Both the position numbers and the translations under genes were made by a program. This document shows, one piece after another, positions 1 through 7,355 of a DNA stretch of 54,755 nucleotides. The notes below the pieces were generated by a model, which had not been told where the DNA came from, searched no databases, and saw only the letters and a program-made list of their open reading frames with translations. Source of the stretch: an uncultured Clostridium sp. (GTDB taxonomy: Bacteria > Bacillota > Clostridia > UBA1212 > UBA1255); assembly GCA_900543695.1 (NCBI GenBank), contig UQSG01000018.1, positions 1 to 54,755 on the forward strand, in the 5' to 3' direction. Numbering within the stretch: the first letter of the stretch is position 1; each line of letters begins with the position of its first letter.

Positions 1-80
1 CAACTCCTTTCGGAGCCCTTAGGGAATCCAACTTTTTGTCCGCACCCCCCAGTCGGAGGTTGTCTCATTTGGACTTTCGT

Positions 81-123
81 AAAATAACAGCGGTAAAGAG
101 ATTTTATATTTCTCTGCCGCCGT
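81..123 (-). terminator. Candidate intrinsic terminator after the small acidic protein gene
   Basis: Read on the minus strand, ACGGCGG and AGAGA pair with TCTCT and CCGCTGT across a small internal loop (one base against three), with a 9-base apical loop, and TATTTT follows. It sits directly after the stop codon at 128, so it fits the end of the minus-strand transcript. The 80 bases to its left (1-80) hold nothing I can assign. Confidence 0.55.
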
Positions 124-127
124 CATT

Positions 128-307
128 TTAATCATCATCTTCGTCGTTAGACCAATCAGATATAATATGTAATTCTCCCGAATCTATATCCATTGCCATA
201 TTGTCTGCCATTCGCATCAACAAATCTCCATCAGAATCTATTGCCATATTATCGGAGATTGAATATGCAAAATCGCCGTCACTGTAATCAAAAAAAAGTT
301 TGCCCAT
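128..307 (-). CDS. Small acidic repeat protein, function unknown
   Basis: A 59-residue, very acidic protein. I start it at the ATG at 307 because AGG lies just upstream of it; an ATG at 319 in the same frame would have no ribosome-binding site. The sequence contains a visible tandem repeat: SDNMAIDSDGDL and ADNMAMDIDSGEL, each an Asp-Asn-Met-Ala core followed by alternating Asp residues, and ends in a run of acidic residues (DEDDD). No signal peptide or membrane segment is visible. It lies 143 bp downstream of, and on the same strand as, the nucleotidyltransferase-like gene, and is followed by a hairpin terminator, so the two may share a transcript. I have the impression of similar short proteins in clostridial accessory DNA but know no function. 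The repeat and codon-like composition argue that it is real. Confidence 0.6.
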   Translation of the reverse strand: MGKLFFDYSDGDFAYSISDNMAIDSDGDLLMRMADNMAMDIDSGELHIISDWSNDEDDD

Positions 308-450
308 ATAGCACCTCATTTGTAAAATTAAAAATCATACTTGTTTATTTTACTCAACTTTAAATTCTTCAAAAAGCATCAACAGATTCACACAAAATTT
401 CATATCTGCCGTAATTTTTACAATACATAAAAACTTATCCTCCGTCTCTA

Positions 451-1110
451 CTATTGATAATATCCGTTTTGCTGACAGATCTGATGAATTGTTTCGGCAA
501 AAATAGATCTGGATTTTTTGCTATCATCAGCGTTTATATTCTTTCTGTCTATGTAATTCTCTCTGACCTGTTGCCACAATCTGTGCTTTTTAATCCACTC
601 AATTTTGGATGGCAACTCCATATGCCCTTTCTGTTGGTATTCCCACGAATAACTGTTTTGTTTTTTGTTGTAGCGAATATATTGTTGGCGCTTATCGCTG
701 CATTCATATACAATGCAAAAGTCGCAACTATGCAAAATACGAGAGTTCGCTCTATCCTTCACTTTGATCGTGAGAACACGGGTGGAATCTTCTGTGTAAT
801 CATATCTGAAAATCGGATATCCATAAGGATTAGTAACCTTATCGAGACCCTTGCGAAGAATGTTTCGTATTTCTTCAGCAGAATAGTCTTCGTGGGGGTC
901 GTTTACTTCAATATTCACATCGAAGTCAAAACCAGTGTTAGAATTTCGGTCACGGGTTATCATATTTCGGCTGCTGCTGCCCACGAAATGATATTGAAAA
1001 GTAAAGCTATCTCTAACTTCATTTTGTAATCTGCGTATAATTTCAAGGAGTTCATCTCTGATCGGCTTCCATTCTTTTTTGGGAACATACTCAAAATCGT
1101 GCATAAACAT
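451..1110 (-). CDS. Nucleotidyltransferase-fold protein (Pol-beta/CD-NTase-like)
   Basis: A 219-residue protein with the hallmarks of the polymerase-beta nucleotidyltransferase superfamily: a GSSSRNM loop at residues 44-50, the metal-binding pair FDFDVN (Asp62 and Asp64) and a third candidate Asp130 in SCDFCIVYE. This arrangement is shared by OAS1/cGAS-like CD-NTases and by stand-alone toxin or modification nucleotidyltransferases. The C-terminal third is basic and rich in Lys/Arg/Gln and does not match a domain I recognise. It starts at ATG 1110 behind AAAGGAG and is driven by a near-perfect promoter. No CBASS effector, E1/E2, JAB or HEPN/MNT partner is visible; the only same-strand neighbour is the acidic repeat protein. 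The enzyme fold is a fairly confident call; the substrate and role (defence, tRNA or protein modification) are unknown. Confidence 0.7.
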   Translation of the reverse strand: MFMHDFEYVPKKEWKPIRDELLEIIRRLQNEVRDSFTFQYHFVGSSSRNMITRDRNSNTGFDFDVNIEVNDPHEDYSAEEIRNILRKGLDKVTNPYGYPIFRYDYTEDSTRVLTIKVKDRANSRILHSCDFCIVYECSDKRQQYIRYNKKQNSYSWEYQQKGHMELPSKIEWIKKHRLWQQVRENYIDRKNINADDSKKSRSIFAETIHQICQQNGYYQ

Positions 1111-1140
1111 AACATCTCCTTTTATCCCAAGCCGCCCAAA

Positions 1141-1158
1141 TAGATTTCACTGAATCTA
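1141..1158 (-). promoter_or_regulatory. Inverted repeat in the 5' leader of the nucleotidyltransferase gene
   Basis: TAGATT and AATCTA form a perfect 6-bp inverted repeat around TCACTG. It lies just downstream of the minus-strand -10 box, about where transcription should begin, so it could be an operator or a leader hairpin. Short enough that chance is possible. Confidence 0.35.
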
Positions 1159-1167
1159 AATCATATT

Positions 1168-1196
1168 ATTATATACTCATTGCATTTAAATGTCAA
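1168..1196 (-). promoter_or_regulatory. Consensus sigma-A promoter for the nucleotidyltransferase gene
   Basis: On the minus strand TTGACA (1191-1196) is separated by exactly 17 bp from TATAAT (1168-1173), a full consensus match to both hexamers. Transcription would start near 1161 and leave a leader of about 50 bases before the ATG at 1110. Such a strong promoter is notable for an accessory gene. Confidence 0.8.
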
Positions 1197-1269
1197 TGGT
1201 TTTTAATGAATTTTTACATTTTGAAAACAACAAAAAGAAAGACGATGTACATAAGTGTAGCGAGCATCG

Positions 1270-1287
1270 GATTGTGCCCCCACAATC
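1270..1287. repeat. Short inverted repeat in the gap between divergent operons
   Basis: GATTGTG and CACAATC pair perfectly around CCCC. It lies in the roughly 320-bp gene-free stretch 1111-1430, which otherwise holds the two divergent promoters and no convincing gene. No T-tract follows, so it is probably not a terminator; its role is unknown. Confidence 0.3.
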
Positions 1288-1367
1288 TGAAAGAAGTCAA
1301 ACACAAAGCAGTTGGGGTACCTTCCTTACGGAGTGTGCCCTAAAAATCACTTTTTTTTGTTATAGGA

Positions 1368-1412
1368 TTGACAGCTATGTGCATTCTGTATATACTGAAT
1401 ATATACAGAATG
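1368..1412 (+). promoter_or_regulatory. Promoter with palindromic GntR-type operator
   Basis: TTGACA (1368-1373) and TATACT (1391-1396) have a 17-bp spacer. A perfect 13-bp inverted repeat, CATTCTGTATATA at 1382-1394 and its complement at 1400-1412 around CTGAA, covers the -10 box. The gene 19 bp downstream encodes a GntR/YtrA regulator, so autoregulation by repression is the simplest reading. Confidence 0.8.
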
Positions 1413-1430
1413 ACCGGATGGAGGTACGGA

Positions 1431-1802
1431 ATGACAATTCTGATTGATAATAAAAGCGGCGCTCCCATATATGATCAGATTTATTCGCAGATTAAAGCGC
1501 AGATTATCAGCGGCGCTTTAAAAGAAGACGACGCACTGCCGTCGATCCGGAGCCTCGCAAAGGATCTGCATATCAGCGTCATTACTACAAAACGGGCGTA
1601 TGACGAGCTGGAACGGGAAGGCTTTATTTATACGCTTGCCGCAAAGGGATGCTTTGTCGCAAAAAAGAATACGCTTCTGATCCGCGAAGAAACCCTGAAG
1701 CAGATTGAAGCGCATTTGCAGGAAATTATAAAATTGGCAGCCTCCTGCGGGTTGGAAAAACACGACATCATCGAAATGCTGAATTTATTGGAGGGCGAAT
1801 AA
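1431..1802 (+). CDS. GntR family transcriptional regulator, YtrA-type
   Basis: A 123-residue regulator. Residues 1-70 form the winged helix-turn-helix of the GntR family (PIYDQIYSQIKAQIISGAL, then LPSIRSLAKDL and TTKRAYDELEREGFI, the recognition-helix region). The remaining 50 residues are a short helical tail rather than a ligand-binding domain, which is typical of the YtrA subfamily that controls an adjacent ABC transporter. I chose ATG 1431 because GGAGG lies 7-11 bases upstream; an earlier in-frame start at 1368 would fall inside the promoter and operator. The stop is one base before the next start, so regulator, ATPase and permease are one operon. The palindrome over the -10 box suggests it represses its own operon, presumably until a cell-envelope-active compound or related signal relieves it. 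Confidence 0.88.
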   Translation: MTILIDNKSGAPIYDQIYSQIKAQIISGALKEDDALPSIRSLAKDLHISVITTKRAYDELEREGFIYTLAAKGCFVAKKNTLLIREETLKQIEAHLQEIIKLAASCGLEKHDIIEMLNLLEGE

Positions 1803-1803
1803 A

Positions 1804-2649
1804 ATGGAAAACGCACTGGAAATTACGAGCCTGAAAAAAACGTATCATGATTTTACTCTGGACGGCATCAATCTGACGCTTCCGTCCGGATCGATCCTGG
1901 GCCTGATCGGAGAAAACGGGGCGGGGAAAAGCACAACCATCAAGCTGATATTAGGTATGATCCGCCGGGACGGCGGAACCGTTCGAATTCTCGGAAGGGA
2001 CGGCGGCCAGCAGCTCAGCGAATTGAAAGAGGAAATCGGCGTCGTTCTGGATGAAATCGGCTATCCGGACTGCGTCACCGTGAAGCAGCTGAACAAAATC
2101 ATGAAGCATACCTACAAGCATTGGAATGAGAACGCATACTTTCAATATATTGATCGCTTTTCTCTGCCGCAGAAGAAAAGCTTTAAAGACTTCTCTCGCG
2201 GCATGAAAATGAAGCTGGGCATTGCCGCCGCGCTTTCCCATGAACCGAAGCTTCTGCTTCTTGACGAGCCCACAAGCGGGCTCGATCCCGTAATCCGCGA
2301 CGAGGTGGTGGAATTATTCAGCGAATTTACCCGGGATGAGAGCCATTCCGTTCTGATTTCTTCGCATATCGTCAGCGATTTAGAAAAGCTTTGCGATTAT
2401 ATCGCATTTCTGCACAAGGGGAAATTGCTGCTTTGCGAGGAAAAGGATGCGCTGCTGGAAAAGTATGGCATGATCCACTGTGCGCCGGAAACGCTGCAAT
2501 CATTTGCAAGCGGTGTGGTAATAGGAAAGAAAACGTCGCCATACGGAGCCGAGGCAATCGTGAAACGGGCCATGCTTCCGGCAGGCTATCCCGTAAGTCC
2601 AATCGGCATAGAGGAGCTGTTTTTGTATATGGTTAAGGAGGCTGGATGA
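1804..2649 (+). CDS. ABC transporter ATP-binding protein
   Basis: A 281-residue ABC ATPase that energises the membrane protein encoded immediately downstream. Walker A is GENGAGKST at residues 36-44, the signature-like segment FSRGMKMKLGIAAAL precedes Walker B LLLLDEPTSGLD, and a switch histidine occurs in ISSHIVSDLEKLCDYI. After the roughly 210-residue nucleotide-binding domain is a short C-terminal extension as seen in YtrB/CcmA-like single-domain exporters. It starts one base after the GntR stop and ends two bases before the permease start, so all three are co-expressed. Homologous GntR-ABC-permease sets respond to cell-wall antibiotics in Bacillus, but the substrate here cannot be told from sequence. 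Confidence 0.92.
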   Translation: MENALEITSLKKTYHDFTLDGINLTLPSGSILGLIGENGAGKSTTIKLILGMIRRDGGTVRILGRDGGQQLSELKEEIGVVLDEIGYPDCVTVKQLNKIMKHTYKHWNENAYFQYIDRFSLPQKKSFKDFSRGMKMKLGIAAALSHEPKLLLLDEPTSGLDPVIRDEVVELFSEFTRDESHSVLISSHIVSDLEKLCDYIAFLHKGKLLLCEEKDALLEKYGMIHCAPETLQSFASGVVIGKKTSPYGAEAIVKRAMLPAGYPVSPIGIEELFLYMVKEAG

Positions 2650-2650
2650 A

Positions 2651-3283
2651 ATGAAAGGACTGCTGCTGAAAGACTGGTATTTGGCCAGAACGCATTGCCG
2701 CGCATTTTTACTGATTCTTTTTGTGTTTGCGATCGTTTCCGCATACTCGGAAAACAACGCGTTCGCTGTTTTATACCCGATTATTTTATCCTCTATTTTG
2801 CCGGTGACGCTGGTTTCCTATGACGAACGGTCGAAATGGCAGTTTTACGCTGATACGATGCCTTATAAGAGAAGGGATATCGTATCGGTAAAATACCTCG
2901 TTATGCTGATCTGCCTTCTCTTCACGACGCTTATTATGGGCGCAGTAAGCGCTGTAAAATTGCTGATGGAGCGCAACCTGGAGCTGTCGGAACTCGCCGC
3001 GTTTATAGGAACCGCTCTGATGCTTGGTATTCTTCCCGCGTCGCTCATGCTTCCCGTGATTTTTAAATTCGGGGTGGAAAGGGGCAGGATCGCATATTAT
3101 GCTGCGCTCGGCGTCGTATTCGCATGTGTTTTTGGCTTCACATACGTTTCACGCAACACGGAGCCCGCAGAGCTCCTTACAGATACATCCCCGTTCCGGT
3201 TTGCTCTGCCCGTCGCTGCACTTCTTATTCTGGGAGTATCCTGGCTTTTATCGATAAAATTTTATGAGAAACGCGAATTGTAA
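2651..3283 (+). CDS. ABC-2 type transporter permease
   Basis: A 210-residue integral membrane protein with about six hydrophobic segments, beginning MKGLLLKDWYLARTHCRAF, a start typical of ABC-2 permeases of this size. The SYDERSKWQFYADTMPY segment between the second and third membrane spans matches the pattern I associate with the small ABC-2 permease family paired with YtrA/GntR-controlled ATPases. It is the last gene of the operon; the following gene has its own extended -10 promoter. Together with the ATPase it would form a homodimeric exporter or envelope-sensing complex. Substrate unknown. Confidence 0.82.
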   Translation: MKGLLLKDWYLARTHCRAFLLILFVFAIVSAYSENNAFAVLYPIILSSILPVTLVSYDERSKWQFYADTMPYKRRDIVSVKYLVMLICLLFTTLIMGAVSAVKLLMERNLELSELAAFIGTALMLGILPASLMLPVIFKFGVERGRIAYYAALGVVFACVFGFTYVSRNTEPAELLTDTSPFRFALPVAALLILGVSWLLSIKFYEKREL

Positions 3284-3305
3284 GCTATGCGTTTCTTTAA
3301 AACTG

Positions 3306-3314
3306 TGATATAAT
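3306..3314 (+). promoter_or_regulatory. Extended -10 promoter
   Basis: TGATATAAT is a perfect extended -10 element (TGn followed by TATAAT) with no clear -35. It lies 30 bp upstream of the glycoside hydrolase start at 3345 and after the ABC operon, so it should drive the glycosidase and HAD genes. Confidence 0.6.
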
Positions 3315-3344
3315 TTGCCGCAGGATAACAGGCGGGAGGACAAT

Positions 3345-4877
3345 ATGGGAAATTTATACAAAGTAAATGAATCGCTGTTTTATGCAAAAAATAAATATGT
3401 GGACTTGAATCCGTTCCTCACCATGACGCCGGAGGACCGGCCGCTTCCCATATATGAAGAAATTAAGGACCGGCTGCCGAAGCCCGTTTGGGAGGGACAT
3501 TCTGACGTGATCGCCTGCTATCACAAAACGTGGGAAATTGCGTTCCGCAACCTGCGCAGGCCGAACGCCGAAGCCGGCTTTGTTTCCAATTTTATCGATA
3601 CGGCCTTCAACGGATACCTGTTTATGTGGGATTCCTCCTTTATTGTGATGTTCGGCCGATATGCAAACCATATTTTCAATTTTCAGAAGACACTGGACAA
3701 TTTTTATTCCCACCAGCACGCGGACGGCTTTATCTGCCGGGAAATCTGTGAAACACAGAACGGAGAACAGTTCCACCGGGACGATCCCGCTTCAACCGGT
3801 CCCAACATCATGCCCTGGAGCGAATGGGAATATTATCAGATTACGGGAGAAAAAGCGCGTCTGAAAAAGATCTTTTATCCGCTCCTTGCATACCACAAAT
3901 GGCTTCAGCTCAACCGTACCTGGCGTGACGGAAGCTACTGGAGCACCGGTCTGGCCTGCGGAATGGATAACCAGCCCAGAGTACAGGAGGGCTATTCGGA
4001 GCACACCTCGCACGGACACGCGGTTTGGGTGGATACCTGCATTCATATGGTGATGAGCGCCAGAATTTTAATTGAGATGGGGAAAATCATCGGCACGGAG
4101 AAGGATACGGACTGGCTTTACGAGGAAGCGGAGCGTCTGACAAAGCTGATTAACGAGAAGCTCTGGTGCGAGGAAGACGCGTTTTACTATGATCTCTGGA
4201 GGGGAGACGTGCTGAGCCGAGTCAAAAGCATCGGCGCATACTGGGCTCTGCTTGCGGGAATCGTTCCGGAGGAGCGGCTGGAGCGCTTTGTGGCGCATCT
4301 GGAGAATCCCGCGGAATTTAACAGATTCCACCGGATTCCTACGCTTTCCGCGGATCATCCCGCTTACGACGCCGAGGGTGGCTACTGGCGCGGAAGCGTA
4401 TGGGCGCCTACGAATTATATGGTTCTGAAAGGCCTTGAGAAAGTGGGCAAATACCGTATGGCATATGAGATTGCCGAAAACCATCTGCGGAATGTCGTAG
4501 AGGTATTTCGAAACACCGGAACGGTTTGGGAAAATTACGCGCCCGAGAAAGCCGTGCCCGGAAACCCCGCAAAATCTGATTTTGTGGGCTGGACCGGCCT
4601 GACGCCGATCGCAGTTCTGTTTGAATATGTATTTGGAATCCGCGCCGATTCCAGGAAGAACCAGATTACCTGGGACGTCAATCGTACCGAGCGCCATGGG
4701 GTGCAGAATTATCCCTTCCGCGGCGGCACGGTCGATCTGCTCTGTGAAAAGCGTTCTGCGGCGGAGCAGGAGCCGCAGATTACGGTGCGCAGCGATATTC
4801 CGGTAACCGTCATTGTCCGGTGGAACGGAGAAGAAAAAACGCTTCACAGCATGACGGAGGGGAAAGAAACCGTTTGA
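3345..4877 (+). CDS. Glycoside hydrolase, (alpha/alpha)6 barrel, GH63/GH37-like
   Basis: A 510-residue cytoplasmic protein without signal peptide. Segments such as GYLFMWDSSFIVMFGRYA, QHADGFICREI, GSYWSTGLACGMDNQPR, YWRGSVWAPTNYMVLKGL and TVWENYAPE are characteristic of the six-hairpin glucosidase/trehalase clan (mannosyl-oligosaccharide glucosidase-like GH63, trehalase-like GH37). The Asp in CGMDN and Glu in TVWENY lie where that clan places its acid and base, an assignment I infer from family pattern. I start it at ATG 3345 behind GGGAGG; a TTG at 3315 has no site. A HAD phosphatase follows 21 bp later on the same strand, suggesting intracellular processing of an imported alpha-linked oligosaccharide or phosphosugar. 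Exact substrate cannot be told. Confidence 0.8.
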   Translation: MGNLYKVNESLFYAKNKYVDLNPFLTMTPEDRPLPIYEEIKDRLPKPVWEGHSDVIACYHKTWEIAFRNLRRPNAEAGFVSNFIDTAFNGYLFMWDSSFIVMFGRYANHIFNFQKTLDNFYSHQHADGFICREICETQNGEQFHRDDPASTGPNIMPWSEWEYYQITGEKARLKKIFYPLLAYHKWLQLNRTWRDGSYWSTGLACGMDNQPRVQEGYSEHTSHGHAVWVDTCIHMVMSARILIEMGKIIGTEKDTDWLYEEAERLTKLINEKLWCEEDAFYYDLWRGDVLSRVKSIGAYWALLAGIVPEERLERFVAHLENPAEFNRFHRIPTLSADHPAYDAEGGYWRGSVWAPTNYMVLKGLEKVGKYRMAYEIAENHLRNVVEVFRNTGTVWENYAPEKAVPGNPAKSDFVGWTGLTPIAVLFEYVFGIRADSRKNQITWDVNRTERHGVQNYPFRGGTVDLLCEKRSAAEQEPQITVRSDIPVTVIVRWNGEEKTLHSMTEGKETV

Positions 4878-4898
4878 AATGGGAGGCCATTCCATTCG

Positions 4899-5636
4899 AT
4901 GCTGGTAAATAAAAAAATCGTTATTTTTGATATGGACGGAACCTTAATCGACTCTGTCGGAATCTGGAACGAAGTAGACCGGAAACTTTCGGAACGGCTG
5001 GGAGGGCAGCCGCTTTCAGAGGAAGCGCTGCAGACGCGGCGGGAACGAATGCTGAGAGAATTCAGCGGAAGGGAAAATCCATATCTGGAATACTGCGGCT
5101 TTTTAAAATCGGAATATGATTCGTCTCTGTCTGCCGAGCAGATCTACAGGATGCGCTATGAGATTTCCTCCGATTTTCTGAAAAACACAGTGGATTATAA
5201 GGAAAATGCAGAGCAGGTGATCCGGCTTTTGAAAAATGCCGGATTTACGCTTGTCATTGCCTCCGCTACAAGAAAGCAAAGCATGGATGTTTATCGTCTG
5301 CAGAATCAGAATATTATGAGAAAAGCAATGCTGGATCAATATTTTACGCGGATCTATACGAAGGAAGACGTTCGGAAGATGAAACCGGATCCGGAAATAT
5401 ACCTGCGGGTTCTTCAGGATTTCTGCGCTGCGCCGGAGGTGTGCATCGTATTCGAGGATTCTCTGATCGGGCTGGAGGCTGCAAAAAACGCAGGGATTGA
5501 CGCTGTGGCAATGTATGATCGTCATTCTGACCCGGAGCGCGGGCAGATCGAAAGGATTTCAAATTACCGCTTTGAAAATTACAGCGAGCTTTATCATGCG
5601 ATTCTCAAGGAGGGAATCAGAGCGTCAATTCTATGA
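4899..5636 (+). CDS. HAD-superfamily hydrolase, beta-phosphoglucomutase-like
   Basis: A 245-residue phosphatase or phosphomutase of HAD subfamily I. Motif I is FDMDGTLIDS (nucleophile Asp and acid Asp in DMD), motif II is the Ser/Thr in VIASATRK, the motif III lysine lies in RKMKPDPEIYL and motif IV is FEDSLIGLEAAKNAG. A helical cap of about 75 residues sits between motifs I and II, as in beta-phosphoglucomutase and phosphoglycolate-type phosphatases. It lies 21 bp after the GH63-like gene, so a role in sugar-phosphate turnover is plausible, although members of this family are too promiscuous for a substrate call. Its last 20 bp overlap the end of the convergent ytaF-like gene. Confidence 0.85.
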   Translation: MLVNKKIVIFDMDGTLIDSVGIWNEVDRKLSERLGGQPLSEEALQTRRERMLREFSGRENPYLEYCGFLKSEYDSSLSAEQIYRMRYEISSDFLKNTVDYKENAEQVIRLLKNAGFTLVIASATRKQSMDVYRLQNQNIMRKAMLDQYFTRIYTKEDVRKMKPDPEIYLRVLQDFCAAPEVCIVFEDSLIGLEAAKNAGIDAVAMYDRHSDPERGQIERISNYRFENYSELYHAILKEGIRASIL

Positions 5637-6234
5637 TCCCCAGTGCGATCAGCAGTATTCCGGAAAGCAGCGGCGCATATTTTCCTAAAACTCTGCCGAA
5701 AATTCGATCTCCTAGGTAGACGCCTAAGATGAGAAAGAAAATGCTGAACAGAAAGGTACATACGGCGGCCTGCAGAATTTGGACTCCTGCGGCGCTTGCG
5801 GCGATTCCGGTGCCGATATTGTTGAATGCCAGCCCGCAGCCTACTGCGGCGGATTCCCTGATATCGATGGAGCCTGAAACATCTTTGTCTGAATCCTGGG
5901 CGTAGTCGATCATGCTGTCCGCATCCTTCAGAGCAATGCTTCGAATTCTCTTTTTCCTGTTCAGCAGGTTGGAGAAGCTTTGCAGTACGAAATAGAGTCC
6001 CAGCAAAATAATGATGCTTGCGCCAAGCAGATCAGTAAGGCCACGAGGCAGAAAGGAAGCGGCAATTTTCCCTGCATACATTGAAGCGACCGTTCCCGCA
6101 ACGGTAATCAGTGCGATCAGCAGATTCGGAAGGAACCCGATTTTTATTTTTTTTATGCCGAAGGCAATCCCGATTACAAAATTATCTAAATTCGATGACA
6201 TGCTGAAGATCACGGCGCTGAGAAACGAAAACAT
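5617..6234 (-). CDS. ytaF: Sporulation membrane protein YtaF-like (MntP superfamily)
   Basis: A 205-residue polytopic membrane protein with six likely helices. The N-terminal SSNLDNFVIGIAFGIKKIKI and the C-terminal GLAFNNIGTGIAASAAG are the two related half-repeats with a conserved Asp/Asn-Asn signature found in the MntP/YtaF family. A hydrophilic insert rich in Asp/Ser separates the halves, at residues about 105-125. YtaF is annotated as a sporulation membrane protein in bacilli and clostridia; transport of a metal ion is assumed from homology to the manganese exporter MntP but is not proven. Its presence, with the CotF-like genes nearby, supports a spore-forming host. Convergent with and overlapping the HAD gene by 20 bp. 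Confidence 0.85.
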   Translation of the reverse strand: MFSFLSAVIFSMSSNLDNFVIGIAFGIKKIKIGFLPNLLIALITVAGTVASMYAGKIAASFLPRGLTDLLGASIIILLGLYFVLQSFSNLLNRKKRIRSIALKDADSMIDYAQDSDKDVSGSIDIRESAAVGCGLAFNNIGTGIAASAAGVQILQAAVCTFLFSIFFLILGVYLGDRIFGRVLGKYAPLLSGILLIALGIIELTL

Positions 6235-6374
6235 GCGTTCACACTCCGAAAAAGGAATCCGTATTTATTATATTATTTTTATACGTTTCTTGTTCAGAAC
6301 ATCTGAGCAGGTCCTTTCACGATGCAGAATCGGTACGCATAATATGATATCAAAAATCAGATTAGGAGAATGAT

Positions 6375-7337
6375 ATGAATAAACGGATTCCTTTAGAAGA
6401 AGCGGCTCTGCGCGTATGCGAGGAAAATGCGTGTCCGCCGCTGATTTTCCAGGTCCCGCCTTTGGAAGGCAGAAAGCGCCTGAACCGGGCGCAGGACGCG
6501 CCGGTTTTTCAATATCCCGCGTCTGTTTCCGTTGTTGACGTGAATACGGGCAAATGGGGAGTTGTAAGGGTCTATGTCGTAAGGCCTGCCGACTGCCCTC
6601 CGAATCCTGCGCCAATTCTGTACCTCCACGGAGGCGGGTGGGTGTTCGGAAATTTTCATACGCATGAAAAGCTTGTACGGGAGCTTGCCGCGCGAACGAG
6701 CTGCGTCGTGCTGTTTCCGGAGTACGCACTTTCTCCTGAAGCGAAATATCCGGTCGCTGCCGAACAATGCTATCAGGTTCTGACAATGCTCCAGAGAATC
6801 AGCGACAAAATGAATCTCAGACTGAATTTATCGCTGCTGACGGTGGCAGGCGACAGCGCAGGCGGAAATTTGGCGGCCGTCCTGACGATTCTTTCCAAGT
6901 TCCGCCATGGACCGCAGATTCGGAATCAGCTGCTGTATTATCCCGTAACAAACGCTTGCTTTAATACGGGCACCTATTTGGAATTTGCCTCGGACTATTA
7001 TCTTTACCGTGCGGGAATGATGTGGTTCTGGAATCAATATACCAGGAATGAATCCGAACGGGCGCAAATCACGGCGTCTCCCCTGCGCGCAACCCTGGAA
7101 CAGCTGCGCGGTCTGCCGGAAACGCTGATTCTCTGCGGAGAAGCCGATGTGCTGCGGGAAGAGGGAGAAGCATATGCCGCGAAGCTTTTATGCGCCGGCG
7201 TGGGCGTTACGGCGGTACGGATTAAGGCTACGATTCATGATTTTGTGATGCTGAACGCATTGGATCAGACAAACGCCTGCCGTGCCGCCATGGATTTATC
7301 CGCCGAATGGATCTCCCGCAGGAATAAAAAGGAATAA
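6375..7337 (+). CDS. Alpha/beta-hydrolase, hormone-sensitive-lipase (HSL) family esterase
   Basis: A 320-residue esterase. The oxyanion-hole motif HGGGWVFG, the nucleophile elbow GDSAGGNLA, the acid in ILCGEADVLREEG and the histidine in IHDFVMLNAL give a complete catalytic set in the right order for the HSL/family IV esterases, which usually hydrolyse short acyl esters. No signal peptide is present, so it acts in the cytoplasm. Residues 1-80 form the N-terminal cap typical of the family. It stands alone between divergent ytaF and the convergent malic enzyme gene; a role in removing acetyl groups from imported carbohydrate is only a guess. Confidence 0.9.
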   Translation: MNKRIPLEEAALRVCEENACPPLIFQVPPLEGRKRLNRAQDAPVFQYPASVSVVDVNTGKWGVVRVYVVRPADCPPNPAPILYLHGGGWVFGNFHTHEKLVRELAARTSCVVLFPEYALSPEAKYPVAAEQCYQVLTMLQRISDKMNLRLNLSLLTVAGDSAGGNLAAVLTILSKFRHGPQIRNQLLYYPVTNACFNTGTYLEFASDYYLYRAGMMWFWNQYTRNESERAQITASPLRATLEQLRGLPETLILCGEADVLREEGEAYAAKLLCAGVGVTAVRIKATIHDFVMLNALDQTNACRAAMDLSAEWISRRNKKE

Positions 7338-7355
7338 GCAAAGAGACGCGGCTGA

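Noticed and set aside
454..1029. Long plus-strand ORF opposite the nucleotidyltransferase gene
   Set aside because: It is antisense to a gene with catalytic motifs, a strong promoter and a proper ribosome-binding site; its translation is hydrophobic and has no recognisable domain.
1190..1447. Plus-strand ORF of 85 codons between the divergent promoters
   Set aside because: It has no ribosome-binding site, overlaps the GntR promoter and operator, and its product shows no pattern.
4068..4895. Minus-strand ORF of 275 codons inside the GH63-like gene
   Set aside because: Shadow of the glycosidase in another frame; no start site signals and no domain.
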